A stretch of 64,000 nucleotides of DNA from PALG01 sp964495885 (GTDB lineage: Bacteria; Bacteroidota; Bacteroidia; Flavobacteriales; Flavobacteriaceae), in assembly GCA_964495885.1 (NCBI GenBank), contig CAZBWO010000001.1:367915-431914 (forward strand). The letters are read 5' to 3'. Made by a program: the position numbers and the translations under genes. Of the stretch, positions 54,492 to 61,487 are shown in pieces (position 1 is the stretch's first letter; each line of letters starts with the position of its first letter). The notes beneath the pieces are model-generated. The model was not told where the DNA came from, ran no database searches, and saw only the letters and a program-made list of their open reading frames with translations.

Positions 54492-54518
54492 AACCGCAAA
54501 GCAATCATCTTTGCGGTT
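54492..54518. terminator. Hairpin upstream of the universal stress protein gene
   Basis: AACCGCAAAG (54492-54501) and CTTTGCGGTT (54509-54518) form a perfect 10-bp stem with a 7-base loop. On the minus strand it is followed by AACCTAAG, not a T-run, so it is a weak terminator for the upstream gene or a structured leader for usp. Confidence 0.45.
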
Positions 54519-54613
54519 ATGTACAAAACCTATGATAACACTAACTAACCTGCTATTAATCAATCAACTTATTAACCAACCATGGTTTTGCGTGCCTAAG
54601 TTTATAAGTACCT

Positions 54614-55003
54614 TTATTGTCGTCGGAACCTTTTAAGTATGTTGAATATTTTATTTTTAAACATCTTATAATCTATTTTTAGCTTTATGTAATTCTCCCG
54701 TTTCAGTAGATGGTACTTTAATCTCGCTTCATCATATTCAGTTTTTCCATACTCATATTCTGATTTCAGTTCCTGCTCATATTTGCATAATGTGGCCATC
54801 ATTAAGATGTTCTTTCTTCTCATTGCCTTAATAGCATTTGAAATAGAGCTGCTTTTAATCAATTGCTTTTCAATACCATTGAAATGATTTAACTCTTCAT
54901 TAAAACTTTCCAAAGTATGCATCCACAACTCTAATTCCTTAAGGTCTTTTGAGATGCACAACCTTCTGTGAGCATCAATTTTATGTATAGAAATTGTTTT
55001 CAA
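54614..55003 (-). CDS. Helical hypothetical protein, paralogue 1
   Basis: A 129-residue basic helical protein. It shares the pattern LxELxLWMxxLxxxxEEL (about 21-38) and the later heptad-rich coil with the 55017-55442 protein, so the two are paralogues. The frame begins with TTG at 55003; no in-frame ATG lies upstream before a stop, and the first internal ATG is residue 28. Function unknown. It is last in the glutamate dehydrogenase operon. Confidence 0.65.
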   Translation of the reverse strand: MKTISIHKIDAHRRLCISKDLKELELWMHTLESFNEELNHFNGIEKQLIKSSSISNAIKAMRRKNILMMATLCKYEQELKSEYEYGKTEYDEARLKYHLLKRENYIKLKIDYKMFKNKIFNILKRFRRQ

Positions 55004-55016
55004 ATAGATTATGAAA

Positions 55017-55442
55017 TCAGCTTATTTTTAATAGTGAAAATTGTCCTTGAAGCTTATTAAAAAACTCATCCTTTAAGCGTCTATATTTATCTAAATGATA
55101 TAAATAACTTCTTCTGTAACTTTCGTGTTCTGTTATATAGACCATGTCACATGCTGTATCTTCACATTCAATAATATTAGACCTTGAGTTATGGTACTTT
55201 AAAAGTGCGCTGAGTAAAGTCTCATTTTCATTTTGTTTTTTTTCAAAACGCTCTACCACACTATTATCACCAAGCTTATCATTCAATTCTTTGTTACAGA
55301 CACCTATGAGGTTAACAAGTTCTTTTTTGATGTATTTTAGATGATTGATCCAGTTATCTAATTCCATCGTATTAATCTTATGTGTTATATCCACATCTGT
55401 ATCTTGATCGAATATGTCATTTTTTAAAGTTGTCATTGTCAT
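55017..55442 (-). CDS. Helical hypothetical protein, paralogue 2
   Basis: A 141-residue acidic helical protein: MELDNWINHLKYIKKEL (about 26-42) matches the paralogue at 54614-55003, and the C-terminal half contains YRRSYLYHLDKYRRLKDEF. No membrane segment. It probably folds as a four-helix bundle; a hemerythrin-like ligand set is not evident. Its position with GreA-like and stress genes suggests a stress role. Confidence 0.7.
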   Translation of the reverse strand: MTMTTLKNDIFDQDTDVDITHKINTMELDNWINHLKYIKKELVNLIGVCNKELNDKLGDNSVVERFEKKQNENETLLSALLKYHNSRSNIIECEDTACDMVYITEHESYRRSYLYHLDKYRRLKDEFFNKLQGQFSLLKIS

Positions 55443-55447
55443 AATTT

Positions 55448-55867
55448 TTAAATTGCTATATCCATACCTTTGTATGATTCTTCCTGTTTCACTTCAACAA
55501 TCTTAATTTGCTGTTTTCCATTAGGAAAATCCCATAAAACAGTATCGCCTTCTGAGTAACCAAACAATGCTGATCCCATTGGTGTTAATACTGATATTTT
55601 TTTGGTTTTAACATCTCTATCCATAGGAATAACTACTTGCACAGTTTCTTCTATTCCATTGTTAAAAGCAACAGTTACTTTACTATTAAACCTAATAATG
55701 TCATAAGGCATCTCATCTTCATCTACAATATGTGCTGTTTTTAACTCTTCTGAGAGTTTCATTAAGCACCTTTGTACTTCATGATCTTCTGCATAACCCG
55801 ATATGTTAAGTATGCGTTTTAGATAGACATACTCTTTCTTTTCTAAAATTAAACTTCCGTATTTCAT
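55448..55867 (-). CDS. GreA/GreB C-terminal-domain / Rnk-like protein
   Basis: A 139-residue protein from the ATG at 55867 (MKYGSLILEKKEYVYLKRIL). The C-terminal half (VVIPMDRDVKTKKISVLTPMGSALFGYSEGDTVLW) is the GreA/B C-terminal (FKBP-like) domain that binds RNA polymerase, including PMGSALFGYSEGD. The N-terminal coiled coil of true GreA is missing, as in Rnk. It may act on RNA polymerase during stress. It is 20 bases after gdhA. Confidence 0.85.
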   Translation of the reverse strand: MKYGSLILEKKEYVYLKRILNISGYAEDHEVQRCLMKLSEELKTAHIVDEDEMPYDIIRFNSKVTVAFNNGIEETVQVVIPMDRDVKTKKISVLTPMGSALFGYSEGDTVLWDFPNGKQQIKIVEVKQEESYKGMDIAI

Positions 55868-55887
55868 GTTTTTAATTCTTTTAATTA

Positions 55888-57195
55888 TCAAGGAAAAATT
55901 CCTCTTTCTATATAAGCTCTCTCTATACGTTCAATTGCCAAACAGTAGGCTGCTGTTCTCATATCCAACCCTTCACGTTTAGAATAATCATAAACCTTAT
56001 TGAAAGATTCTTTGAGTTTCTTATCTAATTTAGCCATGACCTCATCGAGTTGCCACAACTCACCATTTCTGTTTTGTAGCCATTCAAAATAACTACCAAC
56101 GACGCCTCCAGAATTACATAAAATGTCTGGAATGATTGTGATGCCTCTTTCCAATAGTACTTTTTCACCTTCAACATTAGTTGGACCGTTTGCACCTTCA
56201 GCAATTAATCTTGCTTTTATTCTTGGTGCATTTTCCTTGGTTATCTGGTTACCCAAAGCTGCTGGAATACAGATATCGCAGTTTAGAGTAAAAAACTTGT
56301 CTTTATCCAAAACAGGTTTTGCCCTTGGGTAACCTGCAATGCTGCCATCGTTAAGCTGCATATAATTGAACAAGTCCTCAACACTTATTCCTTTTTGGTT
56401 TTGTATGGTTCCAAAAGCATCTTGTACAGCTACCATCTTTGCACCATCTTTTTCTAAGAAATGGGCTGCCCAATAGCCTACATTACCAAACCCTTGTACG
56501 ATAAACTTTTTACTATCAAGCGGTTTGTTGTTTTTTTCTGACCAAAACTTAATAGATAAGTACACACCATATCCTGTTGCTCTATCACGACCTTCCAGTC
56601 CACCACTTCCTGCTGGCTTTCCTGTAACAACATGCTGATTAGCTGTGCGTTCTGCTGGTGGACGTGTACTCATATATGTATCTGCCATCCAAGCCATAGT
56701 CTGACTATTTGTATTGACATCTGGTGCAGGTATGTCGTGCTCTGGACCAATGTTATCTGCTAATGCAAACGTGAAACGTCTTGTAATACGCTCTAATTCT
56801 ACTTGTGAATACTTTGATGGATCTATTTTAATGCCACCTTTTCCACCTCCATAAGGTAAGCCTGCCAAAGACGTTTTCCAGGTCATCCACATTGCAAGTG
56901 CACGAGCTGCATCAATATCTACTGTTGGATGGTATCTTAGACCTCCTTTATAAGGACCTAAAGCATTATTGTGCTGTACTCTATATCCTGTAAATATTTC
57001 TACTTCACCATTATCCATTTTAACAGGAAAGTTGACTATAATTTCATTATTGGTAATGCTCAGTATTTTTTTAATATTGGGATGAAGTTCAATTTGGTCT
57101 GCAGCACTTTCAAACTGCTCCATAACATTATCCATCATACCTCTTAACGGTACTTTTTTGGTTTCTTTTTTTAATTCTGCTGTTACTGTTGTCAT
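55888..57195 (-). CDS. gdhA: Glutamate dehydrogenase (NAD(P)-dependent, hexameric type)
   Basis: A 435-residue enzyme interconverting glutamate and 2-oxoglutarate plus ammonia. GPYKGGLRYHP and LPYGGGKGGIKIDP hold the substrate lysines, VVTGKPAGSGGLEGRDRATG is the dinucleotide domain start, and VQGFGNVG the Rossmann motif. Residues between the Rossmann strands will decide NAD or NADP, which I leave open. It begins the operon gdhA, greA-like and two helical proteins. No sigma-54 promoter was found upstream of it. Confidence 0.95.
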   Translation of the reverse strand: MTTVTAELKKETKKVPLRGMMDNVMEQFESAADQIELHPNIKKILSITNNEIIVNFPVKMDNGEVEIFTGYRVQHNNALGPYKGGLRYHPTVDIDAARALAMWMTWKTSLAGLPYGGGKGGIKIDPSKYSQVELERITRRFTFALADNIGPEHDIPAPDVNTNSQTMAWMADTYMSTRPPAERTANQHVVTGKPAGSGGLEGRDRATGYGVYLSIKFWSEKNNKPLDSKKFIVQGFGNVGYWAAHFLEKDGAKMVAVQDAFGTIQNQKGISVEDLFNYMQLNDGSIAGYPRAKPVLDKDKFFTLNCDICIPAALGNQITKENAPRIKARLIAEGANGPTNVEGEKVLLERGITIIPDILCNSGGVVGSYFEWLQNRNGELWQLDEVMAKLDKKLKESFNKVYDYSKREGLDMRTAAYCLAIERIERAYIERGIFP

Positions 57196-57421
57196 TGGTT
57201 TCTTTTTAATGTTATTGTATACTTCTAAAATAACTTGGTATTAATTTGTCTCTGGCGATTTCTGTTTGAAAATCGGTATGGACTCGTTCTAATTGTATTA
57301 AAGATTAATTTATTCTTACCAGATTTAGTATTGGTGAGAAATGATATTAAATTACTATAAAACATAATTTGTATTGTTAAGTGTTCTTATTGATTTTAAT
57401 TTAAAGCGCAACCAAATTTTC

Positions 57422-57550
57422 TTATTTAAAATATCTATTGGTTATACTTCTTTCCTGATACTTTTCGTTTAAGTATCTACTTCTAGGTGACTTCTTCTCA
57501 CCTCTTAAATTTTTAGCAGTTAATGCTGCTATTAATACGTTGAAAATCAT
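57422..57550 (-). CDS. Small basic protein (42 aa)
   Basis: An ATG (57548-57550) opens a 42-codon frame to TAA at 57422: an N-terminal hydrophobic stretch (MIFNVLIAALTA) followed by a Lys/Arg-rich tail (KNLRGEKKSPRSRYLNEK). It lies 30 bases downstream of the Cys-rich small gene and could share the sigma-54 transcript. With so few residues it may be chance. The 226 bases between it and gdhA hold no other feature that I can support. Confidence 0.4.
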   Translation of the reverse strand: MIFNVLIAALTAKNLRGEKKSPRSRYLNEKYQERSITNRYFK

Positions 57551-57580
57551 AGCTGTTTATCTTTAAAAATTAAACTAATT

Positions 57581-57745
57581 CTAAAACTCGTTCACTTTTT
57601 GGTTTGGTACATTTGTAATCTCTGATACTTCCTCTGAAGTAACTGTCTCATCATACTCGCTACAAGACCAAACCTTATCCTTTTGGGCTGTTAACACACA
57701 GCTGTTGCGATGTATGCAACTCGGACAAATATTAATGTGATTCAT
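57581..57745 (-). CDS. Small Cys-rich protein (54 aa), sigma-54 target
   Basis: A 54-residue protein from the ATG at 57745 to a TAG at 57581. Four cysteines at 7, 10, 16 and 28 form C-x2-C-x5-C-x11-C (MNHINICPSC, RNSC, VWSC), a probable zinc or Fe-S binding knuckle. The C-terminal half is acidic (EYDETVTSEEVSE). Similar small Cys proteins occur beside stress genes in flavobacteria from memory, but no function is known. A near-consensus sigma-54 promoter lies 38-53 bases upstream of the ATG. Confidence 0.72.
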   Translation of the reverse strand: MNHINICPSCIHRNSCVLTAQKDKVWSCSEYDETVTSEEVSEITNVPNQKVNEF

Positions 57746-57782
57746 GGTAAAAACATTTATTTTTAATTACACTTACTAATAG

Positions 57783-57798
57783 GCAATGCCTGTGCCAA
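57783..57798 (-). promoter_or_regulatory. Sigma-54 (-24/-12) promoter of the Cys-rich gene
   Basis: On the minus strand TTGGCAC (57792-57798), 5 bases, then TTGC (57783-57786), giving TTGGCACAGGCATTGC with the exact GG-to-GC spacing of sigma-54 promoters. The ATG at 57745 follows after about 38 bases. The site lies inside a small inverted repeat GGCAATGC / GCATTGCC (57782-57808). Confidence 0.82.
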
Positions 57799-57819
57799 CT
57801 GCATTGCCATAATCAATCA

Positions 57820-57860
57820 AAAACCTCAAAACCCTTTTAAATAAAGGGTTTTGAGGTTTT
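57820..57860. terminator. Bidirectional intrinsic terminator
   Basis: An 18-bp perfect stem, AAAACCTCAAAACCCTTT (57820-57837) and its complement (57843-57860), with a 5-base loop. T-rich tracts follow on both strands. It ends the sensor/kinase/activator transcript on the minus strand before the sigma-54 promoter of the Cys-rich gene begins, so that gene needs its own promoter. Confidence 0.88.
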
Positions 57861-57893
57861 GACTATTTTTTTATTAATTATTATACTGATACT

Positions 57894-57922
57894 TATTTAC
57901 CCAGCTGTGTAAAAATGTACCA
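57894..57922 (-). promoter_or_regulatory. Putative activator site (UAS) for the sigma-54 promoter at 57783
   Basis: TATTTACCCA then GCTGTGTAAAAATGTACC on the plus strand. TTTACCCAGCTGTGTAAA is an 18-bp near-perfect dyad. It shares TATTTACCCA and AAAAT with the motif at 61116-61144, and lies about 95-125 bases upstream of the -24 box, a usual distance for NtrC-family binding. Confidence 0.5.
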
Positions 57923-57933
57923 AAGGAAACCAA

Positions 57934-59262
57934 CTAGTCTGCTAACTTTTGGCGAATCGTTTTTCGGTCAATTTGAAGAATTTCTGCTGCCTTAGTTTTA
58001 TTGTTTCCCGTGGCTCTTAAAACCTTTTCTATATATTGTTTTTCAATGACGCGTAACGGAACCAGCTCTCCTGTGGGAATATTTAAACTGTATTTTAAAT
58101 GTTTAGGTAAATGTTCGACATCAATAACTTTATCGCACATTATAACCGCACGCTGTATAATATTTTCAAGCTCTCTAATGTTTCCTGGCCAATCATATCG
58201 ATTTAATACTGCTAGAGCTTCGGGTGTAATTTTAATAAATCGATCTTTATATTCAACACCATATTTAAACAAAAACTTATCTACCAAAAGCGGAATATCA
58301 TCTTTTCGCTCTCGCAATGGTGCAATATCAATTTCTACTACGGTTAATCGATAAAACAAGTCTTCTCTAAAGGTTTGCTTTTGTATCATTTCTTTAAGGT
58401 CGCTGTTGGTGGCAGCAATGATACGCACATCAATCTTTTCGGCTTTAGTCGCTCCAACTTTTACCACTTCCTTTTCCTGAAGTACACGCAACAATCTTAA
58501 TTGTACTGCAAGTGAAGCATTACCTATTTCATCCAAAAATATGGTGCCTTTATTAGCCGCTTGAAAAAAACCATCTCTATTATTATCTGCATCTGTAAAG
58601 GCACCCTTTACATAACCAAACAGTTCTGCTTCTAAAAGATTTTCTGGTATGGCACCACAGTTTACCGCAATAAAAGGTGACCTCGAAAACTTACCTTGGT
58701 AATGAATGGCTCTCGCTACGAGTTCTTTACCTGTTCCGCTCTCGCCTTTTATAAAAACCGTGGCCTTGTTATCTTTAACACGCTCTATAACTTGAATAAC
58801 ATCATTTATTTTTTCTGAGTTTCCTATAATGTCGCCATAAGCTTCATTTTTATCTCTTGAAACAACTTCAGTGCTTTTATTACTATTTTCAGTAAGACTC
58901 AATGCTTTGCTAAGTGCTATTTTTAGTTCGTCCTTTGTAAAAGGTTTCGTAAGATAATCAACCACACCAGACTTAATCGCTGCCAATGAATCTTGAACCG
59001 ACGGATAACCGGTTATAACCAATTTTGGCATTTTGGGATAATGCTCAGACACAAACTTTATAAGTTCGAAGCCATCAACCTCTGGCATTTTTAAATCAGT
59101 AATTAGTAAATCGACGTGAGTATCCTTTAAAATGGTTACGGCTTCCTTTACTGAAATAGCTTTAAAGACATGGTAATTCCACGACTGAAGATGACGTTGT
59201 AATAATTCTAAAATATGAACATCGTCATCTACTATAAGTATATTTTCTTTTCGTAATTTCAT
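57934..59262 (-). CDS. NtrC-family sigma-54-dependent response regulator
   Basis: A 442-residue activator. The receiver (1-120) has the phosphorylated Asp56 in LLITDLKMP. The AAA+ domain (about 145-385) has Walker A GESGTGKE at 173-180, and the sigma-54 contact loop reads GAFTDA (220-225), a variant of GAFTGA. Walker B is near GTIFLDEIG. A Fis-type helix-turn-helix occupies about 415-442 (NNKTKAAEILQIDRKTIRQ). It is the last gene of the sensor operon and probably drives the sigma-54 promoters at 57783 and 61028. Confidence 0.94.
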   Translation of the reverse strand: MKLRKENILIVDDDVHILELLQRHLQSWNYHVFKAISVKEAVTILKDTHVDLLITDLKMPEVDGFELIKFVSEHYPKMPKLVITGYPSVQDSLAAIKSGVVDYLTKPFTKDELKIALSKALSLTENSNKSTEVVSRDKNEAYGDIIGNSEKINDVIQVIERVKDNKATVFIKGESGTGKELVARAIHYQGKFSRSPFIAVNCGAIPENLLEAELFGYVKGAFTDADNNRDGFFQAANKGTIFLDEIGNASLAVQLRLLRVLQEKEVVKVGATKAEKIDVRIIAATNSDLKEMIQKQTFREDLFYRLTVVEIDIAPLRERKDDIPLLVDKFLFKYGVEYKDRFIKITPEALAVLNRYDWPGNIRELENIIQRAVIMCDKVIDVEHLPKHLKYSLNIPTGELVPLRVIEKQYIEKVLRATGNNKTKAAEILQIDRKTIRQKLAD

Positions 59263-59273
59263 AACTTCGATTA

Positions 59274-60365
59274 TTAATCTTTAGGTAGTTTTACAATAAA
59301 TTTAGCACCTTTGTTTGGATTGTTTTTTGCAACGATAGATCCTTTATGAGATGCTACTATACCGTGTACAACACTTAATCCTAAACCTGACCCATCGCCT
59401 TGAGGTTTGGTAGTAAAAAACGGTTGGAATACTTTTTCCAAATCTTCTTTTTTAAATCCTTTTCCCTCATCTGAAATTGTTAAGAGGATTTCATTATTTA
59501 AACTTTTGGCAGTTACAGTAACCAAACCATCCTTAGGTGAAAAATAGATAGCATTAATCAATAAATTAAAAATAATCTGGGTAAGTTGCACCGAATCTGC
59601 ACGTAACCACAAATCATCTTCCTTAATATCTATTTGATAATTGACACGCTCTTTTTTAAATGTAGCGTCCAAAAGTTTGATAGCATTTTTAATATTAGGA
59701 ACAAGGTTGATACGTTTCTTTTCCTGTGGCATTTCACAGGCAAAAAACATGAGTTTTTTTACAACTTCTCTTGAAAAAATTACATTTTGTATAATCTTAT
59801 CCAAGTCTGAAACTACTTTTTTATCAGACTTTAAATCGTCTTTTAGCAGTTCTGAGAACCCAAGAATATTGGCCAAAGGCGTATTGAGTTCATGAGCAAT
59901 ACCTGCGGTGATTTCGCCCAAAATACTTAAGCGGTCAGCGTGTTCCATTTGGCGTTTTAAAGATTCTTCGTTCTTTTGAATTTCTTTACGTTCAAAAAGA
60001 TTACCAATCTTAAGCGCAACGTTATCCAGTAAAGATTGTTCTTCTCTTAAAAAATTGAGCTCCTCTTTTTCTGATGTATTTAAATGAACTAAAACTTTTC
60101 CTTTTCTTTCATTGAAAATATGAATATCTGAAGCAATGATTAAATCATCTTCATAAAAAGAATTAGTGTAGATTGAAAGTTCCTCACATGTAATTAGAAC
60201 TTCTGTTTTTTTTGGGAATTGAAATCCTTTTTTTAAGCTATATGCAATAGCTTTTAATGTATCTTCAATGAGTTCAAAATTAGTATTAGTAATTATAGAA
60301 GACACTTCGTAAAGACAAGTGAGTTCTTTGATTCTTTCTTTTAGAGCTTCTTCTGTAGTATTCAT
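59274..60365 (-). CDS. Soluble sensor histidine kinase
   Basis: A 363-residue kinase without membrane segments. An N-terminal GAF-like or coiled region covers 1-130, the HisKA phospho-His is H158 in GIAHELNTPLAN, and the HATPase domain has SDEGKGF and GDGSGLGLSVVHGI. It sits between the 4HB membrane protein (16 bases upstream) and the NtrC-family regulator (11 bases downstream), so it is probably fed by the membrane sensor. Confidence 0.92.
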   Translation of the reverse strand: MNTTEEALKERIKELTCLYEVSSIITNTNFELIEDTLKAIAYSLKKGFQFPKKTEVLITCEELSIYTNSFYEDDLIIASDIHIFNERKGKVLVHLNTSEKEELNFLREEQSLLDNVALKIGNLFERKEIQKNEESLKRQMEHADRLSILGEITAGIAHELNTPLANILGFSELLKDDLKSDKKVVSDLDKIIQNVIFSREVVKKLMFFACEMPQEKKRINLVPNIKNAIKLLDATFKKERVNYQIDIKEDDLWLRADSVQLTQIIFNLLINAIYFSPKDGLVTVTAKSLNNEILLTISDEGKGFKKEDLEKVFQPFFTTKPQGDGSGLGLSVVHGIVASHKGSIVAKNNPNKGAKFIVKLPKD

Positions 60366-60381
60366 TTATAATATATTTCGT

Positions 60382-60996
60382 CTAATTCTCCGCTTCTGAT
60401 GTCATAGCTTTTTTTACTCTATAAAATACCGTAAATTGAATAATAACACCAATAAGCACCAAAAAGACAATCTCCAAAGTGGACATCAAATTATTAGTAT
60501 CCAAACTCTTCTGGGCAATACCGACTTTATATTTACTTTCTGATAACTGAATGAGCGCTAGGTTATCCAAGTCTGTTTTAATAGTATTTATAATATCTAA
60601 CAACTCATTTTGATTCAGTTGATTGTCATCTTGATTCTCGTTATTTTTTAATATTTCGAAGTTTTGTTTTAAACCATCAAATATTTTAGATTCTTTAGGT
60701 GTAAGTTTAGTCGTTGAAAATACATCAATCAAGGTAGCAAATTCCTTATTGAGATTATTTTGATTATCAGTTGAATTTGAATCGAGAAGTTGTAATTGTT
60801 TTTGGTGTATAATATTGTTCATTTTATATACATAATCTTGTGCGACGACTCTGTCTTCATAAACGGTTGTTAATGTATCTTGAACCGTTTCAAAATGTCG
60901 CTTATCTATTCTATTGGTAGCAAATACCAATAAGAATACAACCAATAGAGCAAAACCTATATTAACGTGATTGGAAAAAGATATTTTTTTTGACAT
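60382..60996 (-). CDS. 4HB-type membrane sensor protein without output domain
   Basis: A 204-residue protein with two membrane helices (about 10-26 and 175-192) enclosing a helical periplasmic region (about 30-170). It resembles the 4HB ligand-binding domain of chemoreceptors (VQDTLTTVYEDRVVAQDYVYKMNNII near the start). It ends 10 residues after the second helix, so it must signal through a partner, most likely the adjacent kinase. It is first in the operon and has its own sigma-54-like promoter. Confidence 0.85.
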   Translation of the reverse strand: MSKKISFSNHVNIGFALLVVFLLVFATNRIDKRHFETVQDTLTTVYEDRVVAQDYVYKMNNIIHQKQLQLLDSNSTDNQNNLNKEFATLIDVFSTTKLTPKESKIFDGLKQNFEILKNNENQDDNQLNQNELLDIINTIKTDLDNLALIQLSESKYKVGIAQKSLDTNNLMSTLEIVFLVLIGVIIQFTVFYRVKKAMTSEAEN

Positions 60997-61027
60997 TATT
61001 TATCTTATTAGTTACAGCATATCTATC

Positions 61028-61043
61028 GCAAAAAATTTACCAA
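61028..61043 (-). promoter_or_regulatory. Sigma-54-like promoter of the sensor operon
   Basis: On the minus strand TTGGTAAATTTTTTGC: GG and GC of the -24/-12 boxes are 10 bases apart as required, and the TTGG and TTGC cores are intact, although the CAC after GG is changed to TAA. It ends 31 bases before the ATG at 60996. Confidence 0.55.
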
Positions 61044-61115
61044 TTTTATCTTTAAATATGTAAACAATTTAAAATCAATAACTTATTTTTTTTGGGTTTT
61101 TCATTAATTGAGGAG

Positions 61116-61144
61116 TATTTACCCAATTGGTACAAAATTACCCA
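61116..61144 (-). promoter_or_regulatory. Putative activator site (UAS) for the sensor operon
   Basis: TATTTACCCA followed by ATTGGTACAAAATTACCC on the plus strand, containing GGTA / TACC inverted half-sites. It shares its first 10 bases and AAAAT with the motif at 57894-57922. It is about 75-100 bases upstream of the -24 box at 61043, so it may be the binding site of the NtrC-family regulator encoded by the operon itself. Confidence 0.5.
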
Positions 61145-61348
61145 TTTTTTTGCTTTACAAAGTCAATTTTTTTCTTTGATTATAAATTAGTTCTAAACTT
61201 AGCAGTTAAGTTTTTGAGTATTGGCAAGAAACAGCTCTTTAATTTTTTTAAGTGTTGGCTTTTCGCATCGGCAGAAAAAATAAATGTGCTGTTTGTGCGG
61301 TTGGCTTTTTTGTTAAAATGTTTAATTTCAGCTCGATTTCCGCATTAT

Positions 61349-61481
61349 GCACAACGGTCTCGGCTATGAACAGTTGGGGATTTTACACCCTAACTTTTCA
61401 GTTTAGCACCGAACTTTGTTTTATGTTTACAGTTTCGTTTTATCACTTTCGCCCCAATTGTTTATAGCCAATGTTGTGTGC
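61349..61481. repeat. Cassette-junction element I (long imperfect palindrome)
   Basis: GCACAAC (61349-61355), GGTCTC, then arm GGCTATGAACAGTTGGGG (61362-61379). Its complement CCCCAATTGTTTATAGCC (61452-61469) has two mismatches; ATGTT and GTTGTGTGC (61473-61481) follow. It fills the 491-base gap between the sensor operon and the S41 peptidase gene; the rest of that gap (61150-61340) is AT-rich with no supported gene. GTTGTGTGC is the inverted partner of GCACACAAC at 63716-63724. Confidence 0.82.
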
Positions 61482-61487
61482 AGGTTT

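Noticed and set aside
54492..54518. Hairpin before usp as a strong intrinsic terminator
   Set aside because: The stem is perfect, but no T-run follows on the relevant strand, so it is listed only as a weak or regulatory hairpin.
55888..57421. Sigma-54 promoter for gdhA
   Set aside because: No GG-N10-GC pair with TTGG/TTGC cores was found between the small basic gene and gdhA.
61127..61467. Two short plus-strand frames between the sensor operon and the S41 gene
   Set aside because: They run through the palindromic element I and are Phe/Leu-rich translations of AT-rich DNA.
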